Of a DNA stretch of 64,000 nt, positions 1-11,106 are shown piece by piece (position 1 is the stretch's first letter; the number at the start of each line of letters is the position of its first letter). The DNA comes from Leptobrachium leishanense (taxonomy: Eukaryota; Chordata; Amphibia; Anura; Megophryidae). Below the pieces are notes generated by a model. It saw only the letters and a program-made list of their open reading frames with translations. It did not search any database and was not told the origin of the DNA. Made by a program: the position numbers and the translations under genes. The DNA lies in NCBI GenBank assembly GCA_009667805.1, contig CM019069.1, forward strand, positions 94,337,204 to 94,401,203, written 5' to 3'.

Positions 1-643
1 AGAATTCATGGTACCTTGCACACGCTGAAGCTTCCCTGTACCTGCAGAAGCAAAACAGCCCCAAAGCATGATTGACTCCCAGCCATGCTTCACAGTAGGC
101 AAGGTGTTCTTCTTTCATAGGCCTTGTTCTTCCTCCTCCAAACATAGCGTTGATCCATGGGCCCAAACAGTTCTAATTTTGTTTCATCAGTCCACAGAAC
201 ACTATCCCAAAACTTCTGTGGTTTGTCCACATGACTTTTGGCATACTGCAGTCAACTCTTCTTATTCTTTGGAGACAGCAAGGGGGTGCGCCTGGGAGTT
301 CTGGCATGGAGGCCTTCATACGCAGTGTGCGCCGTATTGTCTGAGCTGAAACTTCAGTACCCACATCTGACAAATCTTTTCTCAGTTCCTCAGCAGTCAC
401 ACGGGGACTTTTCTCCACTCTACGCTTCAGGTAGCGCACAGCAGTCGAAGTCAGCATCTTCTTTCTGCCACGAGCAGGTAGCGTTTCAACAGTGCCCTTT
501 GCCTTGAATTTGCGAATGATGCTTCCTATGGTCTCTCTTGGTATGTTTAACATCTTTGCAATCTTCTTATAGCCATTGCCTTTCCTGTGAAGAGTAATCA
601 CCTCTTCTCTTGTCTTCCTGGACCATTCTCTTGACTTCGCCAT
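1..643 (-). pseudogene. Tc1-like transposase, frameshifted and truncated
   Basis: The conserved N-terminal half of a Tc1 transposase, which would bind the inverted repeats and cut and paste the element by a DDE mechanism. The ATG at 643 (MAKSREWSRKT) is the natural start; codons further upstream lack an ATG. Residues 1-60 form the first helix-turn-helix (KKIAKMLNIPRETIGSIIRK), followed by the GRGRKK-like basic linker (here ARGRKK) and the second HTH. The frame breaks at about 240-270, and the first catalytic aspartate (WTDETK) appears in another frame near 190. A further open stretch runs to the window edge. The gene is not functional. Confidence 0.85.
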
Positions 644-815
644 GTTTGTAACCACACCAGTAAATGTCTAGAAGGAGCTGAGTATCACAGTCATTTTAAA
701 GCTGCCTAATTGGTGCTTATTATGCTTTATTGCTGCTCCGTGACATCCACAGGTGTTTTCAATACCTGATTGAAAACACTTGAATGAACCTCTGTTCTTC
801 AGAGTGGTAGTCTAA

Positions 816-1017
816 GGGGTTGAATAATTGTGTCAATGAAGAATTCACAAAAGAAACATTTACTACTGTATTACAAAACCAATTGATGTCATTTTAGTTG
901 CATATGGTTCTTTAAAAAGTCCTTGTAGGATTTCATTCTGAATACAATTACAAATGTACACTAAATTCCCTAAAACCCTTTACAGCATTGGGGGTTGAAT
1001 AATTTTGAACACAACTG
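816..1017 (-). repeat. IR/DR-type terminal repeat of the Tc1 element
   Basis: Two copies of GGGTTGAATAATT lie in the same orientation about 175 bp apart, at 816-835 and 990-1010. This matches the inner and outer transposase-binding direct repeats of IR/DR Tc1 elements such as Sleeping Beauty. The spacing and shared motif are seen directly; the binding role is inferred from the family. Confidence 0.6.
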
Positions 1018-1020
1018 TAT

Positions 1021-2150
1021 ACCGCCTCTTTGGACAACCTCATCTCTTCCCATGGATTCCAATACCACCTCTATGCTGATGACACCCAAATCTACCTTTC
1101 CACTCTTGATCTCTCTCCTCCGGTGTTGGACCATGTTACAGGCTGCCTATCGGCTGTCTCCAACTGGATGACTTCCTGTTTCCTCAAGCTCAACCTCTCA
1201 AAAACTTAACTTCTCATCTTCCCTCCCTCTAAAACCTCCATTCCTGCACCAATTTCTCTTCAGGTGAATAGTGCCACCATTACTTCTACCTCTCAGGCTC
1301 GATGCCTCAGGATCCTCTTGGACTCCATTCCTTTACTCCTCATATTCAGTCTCTAACCAAATCTTGCTACTTCCACCTAAAAAACATTGCATGCATCTGA
1401 CCCTAACTTAACTCTACTAAAATGCTCATCCAAGCTCTTATTATCTCCCGCCTTGACTACTGTAACATCCTTCTCTCTGGCCTTAAGAGGTCCCAGATTC
1501 TGCCTCTGCAGTCTGTAATGAACGCCTGCGCCAGACTCATACACCTCACCTCCTGCACCTCATACACCTCACCTCTCTGACAATCTCTACACTTGCTCCC
1601 TGTCTCCTTTAGAATCCAATTCAATATATTGGTGCTCACATACAAAGCTCTCCATAACCGCGTCCCTGCCTACACCTCCTCTCTTATTAGCAGGTACATC
1701 CCACCTGACCACTTCGCTCTGCCAATGATCTGATGCTATCAGTTCCTCGTACCGGCACCCCCAACTTTCACCTTCAGGACTTCACTCAAGCTGCACCCTT
1801 TCTATGGAACTCCCTCCCTCGCAACATCAGGCTCGCCTATCTCTCCAGTCCTTCAAGAAGTCTCTGAAAACACAATACTTTAGAGAAGCCTATCCGCTCA
1901 CTCCATGATCCCCCACTGTACATTTCTTGCTCCATCTTCCCAGTCACTCCTCATGCAACCCACTACTTCAAATACCCTATTCGCCCTCACCTAATGTGTC
2001 ACCCCTCTCCGCTTAGATTGTAAGCTCTCGAGCAGGGTCCTCCCTCCTTCTGTTTCGTGTGTGTAACATATATGTATATTAGTTATTCCGTTTCTCCCAT
2101 TTTACAGCGCAAAGGAATTTGTTGGCGTTTTATAAATACTTGTAACTGTA
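1021..2150 (+). pseudogene. L2-type LINE, 3' part of reverse transcriptase and tail
   Basis: The 3' portion of an L2/CR1-group non-LTR retrotransposon, decayed. Translating across stops and small indels gives a [10 protein letters not shown] reverse-transcriptase active-site block at about 1069-1099, then the W-M-x-LNLSKT block, an SLGILLDS-like block, and the typical C-terminal region with PPDHF at about 1697-1715. The 3' end contains GTTGGCGTTTTATAAATA (about 2121-2138), the hairpin-like tail seen in L2 elements. RT would copy the element RNA at the target site. Stops and frameshifts are numerous, so this is an old 5'-truncated copy into which the Tc1 later inserted. Confidence 0.8.
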
Positions 2151-2430
2151 ACTAATTCAACTATTCTTTTGATTTAAGCATGGAGAAAAACAGTTTCAGT
2201 TTTTTAAAATGTATTTTTGTTTAGTTTTATTAGCCTCAAAGCAAAAATTTAAATAGTAATTTTGGCATGTTTCTTTTTTCGTTGGCATGTTTCGTTTTGT
2301 TTTGTTTTGGGGGTAGGTGCGCTCACATTTCTGTGCCTAGAGGCTCCTGAGGTGCAAATGCAGCCCTGCTAATTGTTTTTAACCCCTTAACGAATCAGAG
2401 GCCATCTCTGCCTCGCGGTATGACCTCCTT
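2151..2430. other. AT-rich spacer, nothing recognised
   Basis: Sequence between the L2 tail and the MITE. It contains T-rich runs and one TTAACCCCTTAA near 2378-2393. I see no ORF, RNA gene or bounded repeat. Confidence 0.5.
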
Positions 2431-2433
2431 TAA

Positions 2434-2858
2434 GGCTAGGGTCAGACGAACGCATTTTCGCGTTGTCTGTGAAAAAGTGCTTTCGAACGAATGGACGCAT
2501 TTTTTCACGGAGTACGCAATAGCGGTCATATGATGCGCCTTTTCGTCCGTGATTTTGTACGGATCATCAATAAAACACTTTTTGTGTCTGGACGTTATAT
2601 TGGCCGGACATTAGCAGCGTCTGACGTCTCCCAATCACGCACACACGCCTCTAGCCGACGCAGCGCACTCTGTACGTCTGTACTAGAGGTTTGACGTTCT
2701 AGAAAAAATGCGTTCGTTTGCCACTTGCGTTGCGCGGACGAACTTTCGTGCGGCCGTACTTCGTGTGTTCCCCGGCATTGGACGTCATTTGCTGCTAGCA
2801 CAGCCGTGATTTCGTGCGTCTAAACGCACGTTAAAAATGCTTTCGTCTGACCCTAGCC
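2434..2858. mobile_element. MITE-A copy 1 (PIF/Harbinger-like)
   Basis: A non-autonomous element with inverted ends GGCTAGGGTCAGACGAACGC / GTCTGACCCTAGCC and a TAA duplication on both sides (2431-2433, 2859-2861). The TWA target and GGC ends fit PIF/Harbinger. The body is strikingly rich in CG dinucleotides compared with its surroundings. No ORF is seen. Three further copies lie at 9742, 12277 and 14847. Confidence 0.85.
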
Positions 2859-2861
2859 TAA

Positions 2862-3190
2862 GCTAGCTCTAATGTGAGCACTAGGATTAGCTTCAAGGAG
2901 GTGATAGAGCCCCTAGTTTGCAGTGCACTGCTCACGATCTGGTCACATTTAGAAAATGATGCAGACTGTTTGTGATTTTATTTTTTGTTTTCAAATTAAC
3001 ATTAGAAAAGGATAAACCTTTTTATCATTTAAATATCAGTGTATATTGCAAGAACTGCTAAAATGACCAAAATATTCCTAAAGTAAAAGCACAGCAGGCA
3101 AGAGATGGCATACAGAGCTTAAAATGTGAAAACTCACAGTTTTAAGAACTTTTCTAGTTAAAGTACCCAGTAATCATAATTGATACTTAA
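2862..3190. other. Unassigned spacer
   Basis: AT-rich sequence between MITE-A copy 1 and the gypsy-like element. I see no coding signal or repeat boundary. Confidence 0.45.
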
Positions 3191-3557
3191 TGTCAGGATC
3201 AGCACTGGTGGGGTCCCAGTCTGGTTGTATTAAGCCCAGTATGCAGTGAGTTCAGGGTTAAGTAGGAGTCGTAGTCAGGAGACGGTCTGAGGTTCAGGGG
3301 CTGGCAGAGAGGATGCAGAGTCGGTAAAGCAGAGGTCTGGTACACATAGAGAGTAGACAATAATAGGTCTTTCCAGGTCAAGGTATTGGGGATAATGCTG
3401 AAGTCCAGAGGGAGGGGCAAAGAGAACCTTAATTTCAGACACAGGGGTGGGGGGGTGTGTGTGTTCTGTGATTAACTGTGAAGGTTCTGGTTTTGTGCTG
3501 AACCTGAGGGCAGCACTTTTCCTGGATGTGCTGCAAGCACGGATATGGCAGTGAACA
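3191..3557 (-). repeat. LTR copy of the gypsy-like element (minus-strand 3' LTR)
   Basis: Nearly the same sequence as 3985-4414, apart from the missing terminal ~17 bp and the 44-bp difference. It begins TGTCAGGATCAGC at 3191. Confidence 0.7.
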
Positions 3558-3981
3558 GCTGGAGCAGGAGCCACAGGAGCAGGAGCTCTTCTAGTTTCAG
3601 GCCTGGGCCGGGGCACAGCCACAAGAGCAGGAGCTCTTCTAGGAGCAGGCTTGGATACAGGTGCGGTCTTTTTTATTGGGGCTTGCTGTGAAACTATAGT
3701 CAGCTCGGGCACGGGAGCTGGCCTTCTTTGGGGTCTCACGGGACAGTTCACCAAGAAATGCAAGGAATCCCCACAGTACAGAGATTCTGTGTTTTTCTCC
3801 AGGCACGTTCCTCTGCAGTTAGCGGGCCTCTTTTCCCAGGTGGGACACACACCCCCAGAGAGATGTTATGTACAGAGTCTCTAAAGTTCCAAATCTCCTC
3901 CAATAACCCCAATAGCTGAAACTCGAAGCCCTTCAGGGCTGACAGAATCACTGCAGGCTCAATGGTGTGTGACTTCAGCAT
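3275..3981 (-). pseudogene. Gag remnant running into the LTR
   Basis: Two overlapping minus-strand frames. The first starts with an ATG at 3981 (MLKSHTIEPAVILSALKG) and is probably the start of Gag just after the LTR. The second holds a nucleocapsid-like block, LYCGDSLHFLVNCPVRPQRR, at about 3720-3780. Gypsy Gag zinc knuckles have C-x2-C-x4-H-x4-C; here the first cysteine is a serine, so the knuckle is broken. A proline/alanine-rich tail follows, then the frame continues into LTR sequence below 3557. This suggests deletion joined gag directly to the 3' LTR. The Gag assignment comes from the knuckle and context. Confidence 0.55.
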
Positions 3982-3984
3982 TTG

Positions 3985-4414
3985 GTCAGGATCAGCGCTG
4001 GTGGGGTCCCAGTCTGGTTGTATTAAGCCCAGTATGCAGTGAGTTCAGGGTTATTAGCAGACAGTACCTTGTGGTATAGCGTGGTGTCGAGGGCTAAGCA
4101 GGAGTCGTAGTCAGGAGACGGTCTGAGGCTCAGGGGCTGGCAGAGAGGATGCAGAGTCGGTGGGCAAAGCAGAGGTCTGGTACACATAGAGAGTGGACAA
4201 TAATAGGTCTTTCCAGGTCAAGGTATAGGGGATAATGCTGAAGTCCAGAGGGAGGGGTAAAGAGAACCTTTATTTCAGACACAGGGGTGGGGGTGTGTGT
4301 GTTCTGTGATTAACTGTGAAGGTTCTGGTTTTGTGCTGAACCTGAGGGCAGCACTTTTCCTGGATGTGCTGCAAGCACAGATATGGCAGCGAACAGCAGG
4401 CATGGATCCTGACA
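3985..4414 (-). repeat. LTR copy of the gypsy-like element (minus-strand 5' LTR)
   Basis: It ends GATCCTGACA at 4414. On the minus strand it precedes the Gag ATG at 3981 with almost no leader between them. Confidence 0.7.
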
Positions 4415-4506
4415 CTAAATATCTCTTAATATATATATAAATCTTCACAACAACAGAGACTTCTTAAAAATAAAATAAAATCTCTTAATATATATATTTA
4501 TATATC

Positions 4507-5656
4507 TTAACCCCTTGGCTGCTATGGACGCGCTCAGCGCGTCCAGCCAAGTGGTTCTGCTGTGTTACGGATGCGCTGAGCGCGTCCTAGCACAGGAGGC
4601 AGCAATCAGCCGGTATTCCGGCTGATTGCTGCCCCCCCTGGTGTGGGCTGACACCTTGGATGTCAGCCCGGCACTCCGGGACCCCGACGGGGCCATTAGA
4701 TGCCATTGCGGTGGCGCGATGACATCTAATTCAGGCGTCCCCCCTGCGAGTGCGGAGGAGGTGCCTGAAAGGGAGGGGGGAGGTCCTTCGGACCTCTCTC
4801 CCTCCCGATCGCCTGCCCTACCAAACGGTGGCTGACATTAACCCCTGGGGAGCCAGATCACGATTCGGCGCCGAAGAGCGCCGGATCGTGATCCTCTCCC
4901 GGGCCTGGCCAACATCTTGGATGTCGGCCAAGCCTCCGGGAACTTCCCCTGACAACTGGCGTCATCGTGCATAGCACAATGACGCCAGTCCTGGAGTTAA
5001 CCCCTAGCCAGCAATGGTGGAGATAGGGGGTTCATTGTAACCCCCTATCTCCCGATCCGTGACAGCTAGGGGTTAATGTTTGACATCGTTGGAGGCCAGA
5101 GCATGGCCTTTCCAATGATACAAAACATGACCATGTGAATGTTTAAAAAATCTAAATAAAAAATATTTAATTTTTTTTATAAAAAATTGTTTTTTTTGTT
5201 AATGCAGCAATATTGTTCCCATTTCAATTATAATGTGAACAATGATGCTGCACTAACAATTTTTGTTTGGGGTGCGTTTGTTAAAAATCGCATAATTTTC
5301 ACCCAAAACAAATGTAACGAGACCCCATTTCTAATTTTTTTAACAAGCGCACCCCATACAAAATATAACCGCAATTACTCACATGTTAAAATGTGAAAAA
5401 ACACTTTACACGTTGTGAATTATTGAAAATTCTAATTTTATTGCATTTTTTGTTATATTATACAGACAGGGCATAACGTATACATATAATAATGACATAT
5501 TATGAATCTGCAAAGTCTGCCGGAAAGAACGATATATAATATGTCTGGGTCATATACTAAGATAAGCTTTCAAAACGCGTTTAAACATGATGAGCGAAAC
5601 AGATAAAAATGAGCTCAGCACAGAGGCGTGAAATGCCTCAGCAGCGAAAGGGTTAA
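4507..5656. mobile_element. piggyBac-type non-autonomous element, copy 1
   Basis: Bounded by TTAA at 4507-4510 and 5653-5656, with ends CCCCTTGGCTGC and GCAGCGAAAGGG. The TTAA target and CCC/GGG ends are the piggyBac signature. Near the left end it carries two facing copies of a CGCGCTCAGCGCGTCC-like palindrome (4528-4587). The middle holds a palindrome around GGGGGTTCATTG, and the right half is AT-rich. Two more copies lie at 22145-23227 and 23402-24553. Short ORFs inside are not conserved between copies, so no transposase is encoded. A second AAGGGGTTAA at 5711-5719 may be an older or alternative end. Confidence 0.75.
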
Positions 5657-7104
5657 TATCGGGCAAAGGATTGTGCCTTTGAAGCCTGAGATATCTTGAT
5701 CTTGGTAGTGAAGGGGTTAAATTCAATGCATGGTTTATTTGCTGGAGATTTTAATATTCTTTTATACTTAATATATACTTAATTTCCTAGCAGGTCCTAA
5801 CTATAGGATGTAGTTGGACGTACCTTAGCAATGTTTGGCAAAATCAGTTGGTATCCCTGCCATCTGTTGCCACAAGATACCATCTGGTTTTCCATAATTC
5901 TCTGATGAACATTAAATAAAGACAACATTAAAAATATTGTGGATCCTGAATAAGATTTTATCTTTACAAAAGGATACATGTGATATTTAATGTGACTTGT
6001 TAAAATGCTATTTCTGAAAACCCTAGCTAGGCTTTGGAAATTATGCACATGCTTACAGCTGGCCATTTTTCTACATACTGTTTGTATTATCTGCTATCAA
6101 CCTGTTGACACTGTCTCTCATTTAACTTCCATTTGTTTATCTGAAATTTAATCTGTGCATTAATAAGGTAATTAATAACAAAGTAATGTGATTTGTACAA
6201 AATGTGGCAAATTATTTTTGTATTTTCAGGTAATTATGTTTATTTTTAGATGTTTTTTCTTTTAAAATGAAAAACAATGAATGTGATTTTGAAGAAGCTT
6301 CAAGATGGTAAACCTTCAGGGTTCATTATATATGTGATTTTGAAAGGACAAGGACCCAATGAGAGAAACCACTTCGGTGAGTGAAATGAATAATGAATAG
6401 CAAACACTGCCATATGTTTTCATAACAGTGAAATAGATTCACTGGGTGAAGTTCAAAAGGAGTAAAAAGTAATTTTAGAAGATACAGCAGCATTTCAAAT
6501 TACACAAAGAATTTTTATCTTATTTTTCCCTTAAGATTGTTTTTTTTCTACTTCATATTTTGTTCAGCAAAGTTGCTCAGCTACGTATAAAAAAAATAAT
6601 GAATTGTGTCAGTGTGATTAGGGGTGAGGTAATAGACCACCATTTTGTCAGCAGGCGGGTAGAGAAAGCCCCTTTCCCTATAGGGCTAATTCTCAGCTGA
6701 CTGCTGATTAAGACTGCCCTGCCTTTATCATTGCTGTGTTTCCTTCTTGGAGAGCAGTCTTTTGACTTGGAGAAGCAGAGGAGGAGCAATCCCTGAAGTT
6801 CTAATGGAAGTAAAAAATCTTTAATTTGTTGTTTGCTTAACTGGTTAGCAGCTTAGCTGCTCATTATATAGTGAGGGGGAGAACAAATGTTTAATTCGTC
6901 TCTGAATGAGGAGTAGGCTTTTGATTTATGTTTTATTTGCTTGTTTATTTGAATACTCTACCTGTACTTTGGCTGAAAAACATAAATAAAAGCCTCAAAC
7001 AGTGAATGGTTTGTCCAGTGGCTTTATCACAGAATCAATAATTTAATCAATTATAGTCATGTATAATTCGTAATAAAATGTGATTGGTTGACTCAACAGG
7101 TTTT
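5657..7104. other. 1.4-kb AT-rich stretch, nothing recognised
   Basis: I looked on both strands for RT, transposase, LTR ends and hairpins and found none that I could support. The small ORFs here (for example 5797-6066 on the minus strand) have no recognisable motif. Confidence 0.45.
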
Positions 7105-7262
7105 GCAGCAACTAAACTAAGTGAATGTGAACAAAGCCCCAGTGCCGGATGGAATTCACCTGCGAGTACTGAGGAGCTATGTGTTGAAATATGTTCTTAA
7201 TATTTCAATATTATTTGCTTTCAGGAATCATACCCGAGGATTGGAGAAAAGCTGATGTAGTA

Positions 7263-8829
7263 TAGGGATGTGCATGACTTTTTTTTTTTTTTTCATTTTG
7301 GGTCATTTCAGACAGTTTTCGTTTCAGTGATTCGGATTGATTTGGATCAGTTGGCTTTTCGTTTTTTTTATGAGTTATTTTATTTAAGAATGGGAAGTAG
7401 ATTACCAGTACCAATAGAATGAAAGTTTCTTTACTTATTTAGTTTTGTAGGAATTTTTTTGGCTGAAATTTTAGCTTTCCTAACTTTCTTTTAAAGAAAC
7501 AAGACTTTTTAACACATAGGTTTCTATGCAGCATATGAATCCACACACTGCTGGGAAACCCCTCTCTGCAGTATAATTAATGGAGCATATGAATCCGCAC
7601 ACTGAGGGGAAGCGCCTTTTTGCTGTATAATTAGTGCAGCATATGCATCCACACACTGCTTGGGAAGCACCTCTCTGCAGTATACTTAATGCAGCATATG
7701 AATCCACACACTGTTTGGGAAGCACCTCTCTGCAGTATAATTAATGCAGCCTGTGAATCCACACACTGCTGGGAAACCCCTCTCTGCAGTATAATTAATG
7801 CAGCATATGAATCCGCACACTGAGGGGAAGCGCCTTTTTGCTGTATAATTAGTGCAGCATATGCATCCACACACTGCTTGGGAGGCACCTCTCTGCAGTA
7901 TAATTAATGCAGCCTGTGAATCCACACACTGCTTGGGAAGCACCTCTCTGCAGTATAATTAATGCAGCATATGAATCCACACACTGCGGGGCAGCACCTC
8001 TCTGCAGTATAATTAATGCAGCATATGAATCCACACACTGCAGGGAAGCACCTCTCTGCAGTATAATTAATGCAGCCTGTGAATCCACACACTGCTTGGG
8101 AAGCACCTCTCTGCGGCATAATTAATGCAGCCTGTGAATCCACACACTGCTTGGGAAGCACCTCTCTGCAGTATAATTAATGCAGCCTGTGAATCCACAC
8201 ACTGCTTGGGAAGCACCTCTCTGCAGTATAATTAATGCAGCATATGAATCCACACACTGCGGGGCAGCACCTCTCTGCAGTATAATTAATGCAGCATATG
8301 AATCTACACACTGAGGGGAACTATCCAGTAGTGTGTGGATTCATATGCTGCATTATTTATAACTCATGAAAAACTAACGGATCTGAAAATTGAATTGATA
8401 CGAATCACCGAATTGATCTGCAGGGAGTTGCTGCCCCGCAGTGTGCGGATTCATATGCTGCATTAATTATACTGCAGAGAGGCGCTTTCCAGAAGTGTGT
8501 AGATTCATATGCTGCATTGAAACCTATGGGTTAAAAAGCCTTGTTTTTTTAAAAAAGTTAGGAAACCTAAACTTTTGCCCTAAAAATGCCTAAAAAAAAA
8601 TAATCTACTTCCCATTCTTAAGCAATAAAAAATGAAATAACTCATAAAAAAACAAAAAGCAAACTGATCCAAATCGATCTGCGTCACTGATCCGAATCTC
8701 GCTGAAATTTCAGATCGATCCGAAATTTTCGGATGGTCGATATTTCGTTTTCGGAAATGCTCCCAAAATACAAAAATTGTGAATTTCGTCCAAATTTGGA
8801 TTTGGAGCAAAACAAATTGCATATCTCTA
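7263..8829. mobile_element. hAT-type element carrying a minisatellite
   Basis: The ends read TAGGGATGTGCA and TGCATATCTCTA. The flanks give an 8-bp duplication, atgtagta at 7255-7262 and atgtagcc at 8830-8837 (6 of 8 match), inside the CR1. An 8-bp target and TAG..CTA ends indicate hAT. There is no transposase. The interior is a tandem array (7531-8320) followed by inverted single units. Confidence 0.8.
7527..8320. repeat. Minisatellite, about 15 units of 54-55 bp
   Basis: Units start GCATATGAATCCACACACTG or the variant GCCTGTGAATCC, and end CTCTCTGCAGTATAATTAAT. Variant order repeats: the trio starting at 7531 recurs from 7748, and the run from 7911 recurs from 8184, giving a higher-order period of about 218-273 bp. 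At least three inverted units follow at about 8325-8360 and 8440-8520. The 85-codon ORFs seen here are only translations of the repeat. Confidence 0.9.
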
Positions 8830-9741
8830 ATGTAGCCACTATATGTATGGCTGGGAAAGTATTTGAGGGGTTACTAAGGGATAATATTCAGGAATTTAGT
8901 GGGAGGTATAATGTAATTACCAAAAATCAGCATGGTTTTATGAAACACCGATCATGTCAGACTAACCTTATTGCATTCTATGAAGAAGTAAGTGTCAGTA
9001 CAGATCAGGGGTCGTAGTGGATGTGTTTTACTTGGGTTTTGCCAAAGCTTCACACAAGAGGCTACTATTTAAATTAAGAAAAATTGGTCTAGATGGAAAT
9101 ACTTGTTCTTGGACAGAGCACTGGCTAAAAGATAGGGTACAACGATTGGTCATAAATGGTAAATTTTCAAGATGGGAATCAGTGGTAAGTGGTGTCCCTC
9201 AGGGGTCTGTTATAGGACCAATTCTATTCAATTTATTTATAAATGACCTTGAGATAGGCATCGAGAGTCCTGTATCAATGTTTGCAGATAACACAAAACT
9301 AGGAAAAGTAATACAATGTGAGCAGGATGTTACTTCGCTGCAGAGGGATTTAGATAGATTGGGGGACTGGGCACTTAAATGACAGATGAAATTTAATGTA
9401 GATAAATGCAAAGTTATGCACTTTGGAGTGAAGAACACACAAGCAACTTATACTCCTATATGGTACTGAGGTAGGGAAATCAAAGCAGGAGAAGGATTTA
9501 GGAATAATCATAGTCTTCAAACTAAGTAACAATGCTCAATGTCATACAGCAGTCACCAAGGCCAGCAAGGTATTGTCATGCTTTAAAAGGGGAATTAATT
9601 CTCGGGATGAAAACATAATTTTGCCTCTTTATAAATCGATGGTAAGACTGCACCTTGAATATGCGTGCAATATTGGCATTATAGCACTAGAAAAGGTGCA
9701 GAGATGGGTAACTAAATTAATAAGGGGAATGGAAGGTTTAA

Positions 9742-10166
9742 GGCTAGGGTCAGACTAACGCATTTTTCACGTTGTCCGTGAAAATGTGCGTTCGAAGAAT
9801 GGACGTATTTTTTCACGGAATACGCGATAGTGGTCATACGATGCGCATTTTCATCCGTGATTTTGTACGGATCATCAATAAAACCCTTTTTGCGTCTGGA
9901 CGTTATGTTGGCCGGACATTAGCAGCGTCTGACATCTCCTAATCACTCACACACGCCGCTAGCGGGCGCAGCGCACTCTGTACGTCAGTACTAGTGGTTT
10001 AACGTTCTCGAAAAAATGCGTTCATTTTCCACTTGCGTTGCGCAGCCGGACTTTTGTGCGACCGTACATCGTATATTGGCCGTCATTGCCTGTCATTTGC
10101 TGCTAGTGCGGCCGTGATTAAGTGCGCCTGCACGCGCGTTCGCACTGCCTCAGTCTGACCCTAGCC
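9742..10166. mobile_element. MITE-A copy 2
   Basis: Same family as 2434-2858. Flanks are TAA at 9739-9741 and TTA at 10167-10169. Both fit the TWA target, but they differ by one base, so one side has probably mutated. It sits in the CR1 and abuts the TIR element at 10170. Confidence 0.8.
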
Positions 10167-10169
10167 TTA

Positions 10170-11080
10170 CAGGGTTATCCAAAGAGATCCGAATTGCTTG
10201 AGAAAGGTAACCGAACGCTGAAAATCAGCGTTCGGTTACCTTTCCTGGCCATTCGGCTATCCAGAGAGCAGGCAATTCGCCAAATCCTGGCGAATTGCCT
10301 GCACATACGGTGCCTGTTCGGTGCCTGTTCGAGGGCAGTGAAATCCCCATAGAGAAGCAATGCTTCGGCTATTCAGAGAACACAAACCAGCAGTGAAAGG
10401 TTCCCCTAATGCCCTGCCATTCGGTGGTTTAATTCGGCAAATTTATTCAGGAGAATCCCATAGGCTTCAATGTTAAAAATATTCCCGTTTTAATTCAATA
10501 TCTAATAAACTGTTCATTATAAAATTCTGCAGCAAAAAGTCTCTTTATTTATAGATTTTTTAGGATACTTTAAGCATTTTTCTGAATTTTTAAAAAAAAA
10601 ATTAAAAGTCCGATTTTTTTTTTTTTTTTTTTCAGTTTACTTATTTTTTTTGTAACAGCCCTCTTTATTATCATTCCCTGGACCTCCTGTGAAAATTTCA
10701 GACATTTTCGCTCAGTAGTTTCTTTGCAAACAGCGTTTCATTTTCCCAGATTCATACAAATGGTTTTTCTAATTTATTCACTGCCTCCTCTACGTCACAG
10801 CTGCTTCGGCTCTGTGTGATTCGGCTCATGTTCGGCTCCTGTTCGGCTCCTGTTCGGCTTTTTCGAAGGTTAATCCAGATGTTTTTGCTTGTTTTCAGCG
10901 TGCATTCGGTTAGTTTTCGTCAGGTTTTCGGCAGCTTTTCCCTGCAATTCGGGGACCCTGTGCTGTTTGCTGAATACACCGCAGGGTCACCGAAATGCAA
11001 TCGGCAAAAGGAACCGAATTGAAGAGAACGAAAAGTCACCGAACGTGCGGTGACTTTTCGAATCTCTTTGGATAACCCTG
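10170..11080. mobile_element. Unclassified TIR element, 911 bp
   Basis: The ends are CAGGGTTATCCAAAGAGATC and its inverse at 11060-11080. Inside the left end are two strong hairpins: GGTAACCGAACGCTG facing its complement at about 10207-10241, and GCAATTCGCCA facing its complement at about 10270-10301. The middle shares a block with 39600-39960 and 54900-55200 (TTTATTCAGG..CCATAGG..TTCAATGTTAAAAATATT). The target duplication is unclear (TTA or TTTA on the left, TTTG on the right), so I do not name a superfamily; the CAGGG start is common in hAT. Confidence 0.7.
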
Positions 11081-11106
11081 TTTGTTATGAGGAAAGGCTA
11101 ACATGC

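Larger units (their letters stand above)
1..1017 (-). mobile_element. Tc1/mariner element, cut by the window's left edge
   Basis: A Tc1-type DNA transposon in minus orientation. Its terminal inverted repeat ends at 1017 (rc begins CAGTTGTGTTCAAAATTATT) and is flanked by the TA at 1018-1019 that Tc1 elements duplicate. It sits inside the L2 LINE that starts at about 1021. The other end lies outside the window. Gene content is the transposase remnant at 1-643. Confidence 0.85.
3191..4414 (-). mobile_element. Small LTR retrotransposon (Ty3/gypsy-like), internally deleted
   Basis: The ends read TGTCAGGATC and GATCCTGACA, and the flanks show an imperfect 5-bp duplication (cttaa at 3186-3190, ctaaa at 4415-4419). 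Two same-direction LTR copies, 3191-3557 and 3985-4414, enclose about 430 bp carrying a Gag remnant on the minus strand. The minus-strand 3' LTR copy (3191-3557) lacks the first ~17 bp of the LTR. The 5' LTR copy carries a 44-bp segment at about 4051-4094 that the other lacks. Pol is missing altogether, so this copy could only have moved with help from other elements. Confidence 0.7.

Noticed and set aside
7480..8161. Several overlapping 81-85-codon minus-strand ORFs with Cys-rich repeats
   Set aside because: They are translations of the 54-55-bp minisatellite in successive frames; there is no independent gene signal.
7527..8320. Regular repeats that could suggest a CRISPR array
   Set aside because: Units are contiguous with no unique spacers, lie inside a hAT element in eukaryotic DNA, and have higher-order variant order.
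10170..11080. Calling the CAGGG TIR element a hAT
   Set aside because: No 8-bp duplication could be found; the left flank is MITE-A and the right flank does not match, so it is left unclassified.
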